Part shown: one piece after another, positions 63,678 through 64,000 of the stretch
Layout: every line of letters starts with the position of its first letter
Numbering within the stretch: the first letter of the stretch is position 1
From: Rhodospirillaceae bacterium
Lineage (GTDB): Bacteria; Pseudomonadota; Alphaproteobacteria; Dongiales; Dongiaceae
Direction: 5' to 3'
NCBI GenBank assembly: GCA_016712715.1
Contig: JADJQM010000003.1
Span: forward strand, 682,001-746,000
DNA length: 64,000 bases
The notes under the pieces: generated by a model
What the model was told of the DNA's origin: nothing
Seen by the model: the letters and a program-made list of their open reading frames with translations, nothing else
The model's database searches: none
Program-made: the position numbers and the translations under genes

Positions 63678-64000
63678 ATGAGCCAACGCAGCCTGCCCGC
63701 TGATATCGACGAGACCCTCGCCCTGTTGGGCGAGGGTCATTACGTTGCCGATCGCAGTCTCGCCACGGCGATCTTCCTTGCCCTCAAACTGAAGCGGCCA
63801 TTGTTCCTCGAAGGCGAGGCCGGCGTCGGCAAGACCGAGATCGCCAAGGTGCTGAGCCAGACGCTCGGCCGCGACCTCGTGCGCCTGCAATGCTACGAAG
63901 GCCTTGACGTGGCGGCCGCGGTCTATGAATGGAACTATGCCCGCCAGATGCTGGAGATCCGGCTCGCCGAAGCCGCCCATGAGGGCGACAAGAGCAAGAT
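63678..64000 (+). CDS. MoxR-family AAA ATPase, partial (runs off the window end)
   Basis: ATG 63678 opens MSQRSLPADIDETLALLGE and is open to the last base, 107 codons. Walker A is GEAGVGKTEIAK (about residues 50-57) preceded by LALKLKRPLFLEG, and YEWNYARQMLEIRLAEAA follows. These are MoxR-type chaperone ATPases, usually followed by a VWA-domain (CoxE-like) gene. The 48-base gap from ydbL leaves open whether it belongs to that operon. Walker B and the rest lie outside the window. Confidence 0.85.
   Translation, partial: MSQRSLPADIDETLALLGEGHYVADRSLATAIFLALKLKRPLFLEGEAGVGKTEIAKVLSQTLGRDLVRLQCYEGLDVAAAVYEWNYARQMLEIRLAEAAHEGDKSK

Overview
The window is a GC-rich (clearly above 60% by eye), densely coded chromosomal segment of an alphaproteobacterium, most likely of the Rhodospirillales/Dongiaceae type (lineage is an inference from gene order and protein style, not a database match). 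Signs of this are a complete mra/dcw division cluster with meso-DAP-type MurE, the mitofilin-like protein followed by HemY, the bamD-recN-ligA block, the rne-amiC-mrcA-prfB neighbourhood, an RNase E with a large insertion in its S1 domain, and pervasive ATGA/GTGA stop-start overlaps. No phage, transposase, CRISPR array or other clear mobile element was seen.

Layout. 0-2 kb: end of a mitofilin-like gene, hemY and a tRNA-Thr(CGU). 2-7.5 kb (minus strand): bamD, recN, ligA and a PAS_5 gene, with a good sigma-70 promoter in front of bamD. 7.6-26.8 kb (minus): the whole dcw operon, mraZ-rsmH-ftsL-ftsI-murE-murF-mraY-murD-ftsW-murG-murC-murB-ddl-ftsQ-ftsA-ftsZ. It is preceded by four TGGG boxes at exact 10-bp spacing (candidate MraZ operator) and closed by a strong intrinsic terminator after ftsZ. 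lpxC, normally between ftsZ and bamD in this group, is absent from that position. 27-30.7 kb: a SEL1-repeat protein, the RNase P RNA, purC and an unrecognised exported protein. 30.8-36 kb (minus): a tight operon of two DMT-family transporters, an AmpD-like amidase and a DSD1-family PLP enzyme, then amt with a near-consensus sigma-54 promoter. 36.2-43.5 kb: an H-NOX sensor with an HNOBA-histidine kinase, then small metabolic and regulatory genes (hydrolase, GNAT, azoR/LysR, rhodanese, VOC, AraC, MOSC). 43.5-54 kb: prfB with its programmed +1 frameshift, PBP1A, an ion channel, amiC and rne. 54-58.5 kb: a degenerate EAL protein, a LapG-like periplasmic protease and a membrane Cache-PAS-degenerate HD-GYP protein. 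58.5-64 kb: an exported TAP-type hydrolase, the YdbH-YnbE-YdbL envelope trio and the start of a MoxR ATPase.

The dominant theme is cell-envelope construction: precursor synthesis (murB-G, ddl, mraY), divisome assembly (ftsA, I, L, Q, W, Z), polymerisation (PBP1A), hydrolysis (amiC, AmpD-like), outer-membrane assembly (bamD) and inter-membrane lipid traffic (YdbH trio).

Caution: at least eight genes are broken as sequenced: in-frame stops in recN and ddl, and single-base frameshifts in purC, one EamA gene, the HNOBA kinase, the GNAT gene, the AraC gene and rne. Several are essential or near-essential and several breaks lie at short G/C runs, so base-calling or assembly errors are the most likely explanation. 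The prfB frameshift is genuine and conserved. I found no convincing wholly new system. The most interesting items are the cluster of degenerate c-di-GMP-type proteins around a LapG-like protease, the HNOBA kinase, the histidine-rich insertion in RNase E, and the transporter/amidase/D-amino-acid-type enzyme operon.
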